A stretch of 5,408 nucleotides of DNA, taken from contig JBMNNN010000143.1 in the NCBI GenBank assembly GCA_050942555.1, positions 1-5,408 of the forward strand, read 5' to 3'. Below are positions 5,255 through 5,408 of the stretch, in pieces. The position numbers were made by a program, and so were the translations under genes. This DNA is from JAAYXU01 sp050942555. GTDB taxonomy: Bacteria; Bacillota; Clostridia; Christensenellales; UMGS416. Each line of letters begins with the position of its first letter. Positions within the stretch are counted from its first letter, which is position 1. Under the pieces are notes generated by a model. That model was given only the letters and a program-made list of their open reading frames with translations. It was not told the origin of the DNA and ran no database searches.

Positions 5255-5283
5255 ATTATACCATACTATTGGTGGTATGTCCA
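5255..5283 (-). promoter_or_regulatory. Sigma-A promoter of the HD/2H phosphoesterase operon
   Basis: Minus strand -35 TGGACA (5278-5283), 17-bp spacer, perfect -10 TATAAT (5255-5260). Predicted start near 5248 gives a leader of about 30 nt containing the AGGAG that serves ATG 5217. The AT-rich palindrome just upstream could act as an UP element or operator. Confidence 0.85.
5258..5278. repeat. Inverted repeat ATACCA-N9-TGGTAT in the operon promoter
   Basis: Perfect 6-bp arms (5258-5263 and 5273-5278) centred on the promoter spacer and touching both hexamers. The position fits a repressor operator. No cognate regulator is identified; the divergent gene starting beyond the right edge is a candidate source. 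Confidence 0.45.
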
Positions 5284-5285
5284 AC

Positions 5286-5305
5286 TCTATTTTTAGAAAA
5301 ATAGA
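5286..5305. repeat. 20-bp AT-rich palindrome upstream of the -35
   Basis: TCTATTTTT and AAAAATAGA form perfect 9-bp arms around a central AG, starting 3 bp upstream of the -35 hexamer. It lies in the shared region between the minus-strand operon and the apparent divergent gene, so it could serve either. Confidence 0.5.
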
Positions 5306-5396
5306 TGGATTTCGCGGCAAGCGCAGGCTTTTGTAAGATCGAAGCGCTGCTCCCTTACCCGGTACACGTATGGCTGCGGGCTCATAGAGTGTATGG

Positions 5397-5404
5397 AAGG
5401 AGGG
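5397..5404 (+). promoter_or_regulatory. Shine-Dalgarno of a divergent gene starting just outside the window
   Basis: AAGGAGGG on the plus strand, 4 nt from the right edge, is the strongest plus-strand ribosome site in the window. A start codon would be expected within a few bases beyond 5408. An ATG at 5394 runs into this motif but overlaps it and is a less likely start. No confident plus-strand promoter was found between 5306 and 5396. Confidence 0.5.
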
Positions 5405-5408
5405 AAAC

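Noticed and set aside
4516..5304. Plus-strand 262-codon frame opposite the HD gene
   Set aside because: Antisense shadow of the HD-domain gene, which has conserved metal-binding residues, a ribosome site and a strong promoter.

Overview
The window reads as ordinary chromosome from an endospore-forming, fairly GC-rich member of the Firmicutes, most likely class Clostridia. The evidence is a near full-length SpoVT (the forespore transcription factor), a DnaD-type helicase-loader protein with two C-terminal DnaD repeats, a DUF4489-type cysteine-rich protein (a family I know from clostridia), strong AAGGAG-type ribosome binding sites and Firmicutes-style sigma-A promoters with 17-bp spacers. I see no phage gene, transposase, CRISPR array, tRNA or rRNA.

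All recognisable genes lie on the minus strand, so transcription runs from right to left. From the right edge: a short intergenic region (about 5218-5408) carries a strong minus-strand sigma-A promoter with two inverted repeats, and ends in a plus-strand Shine-Dalgarno sequence for a divergent gene just outside the window. Next is a two-gene operon, an HD-domain phosphohydrolase (4543-5217) and a 2'-5' RNA ligase-like 2H phosphoesterase (3966-4517). A gene-free stretch of about 450 bp (3521-3965) follows, with several inverted repeats and a 9-mer present three times. Then come spoVT (2885-3442) with a sigma-G-like promoter and a clean terminator, a zinc-ribbon/proline-rich/two-helix membrane protein (2191-2688) with its own promoter and terminator, and a DUF4489-like protein (1401-2008) whose reading frame is broken by one base and which also ends in a clean terminator. 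The last two are a small three-helix PQ-loop-like membrane protein (988-1281) and a DnaD-family protein (892 to beyond the left edge).

Most genes are single transcription units with their own promoter and terminator. Only HD+2H is clearly an operon; the PQ-loop protein and dnaD may be co-transcribed because no terminator separates them. The genes do not form an obvious single pathway: DnaD belongs to replication restart/initiation, SpoVT to late sporulation, and the HD/2H pair probably to nucleotide or RNA-end metabolism.

The items most worth a second look are the frame break in the DUF4489-like gene, the dyads laid over two sigma-A promoters, the repeat-bearing gap upstream of spoVT, and the HD+2H phosphoesterase pair. 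I do not see a clear new multi-gene system here.
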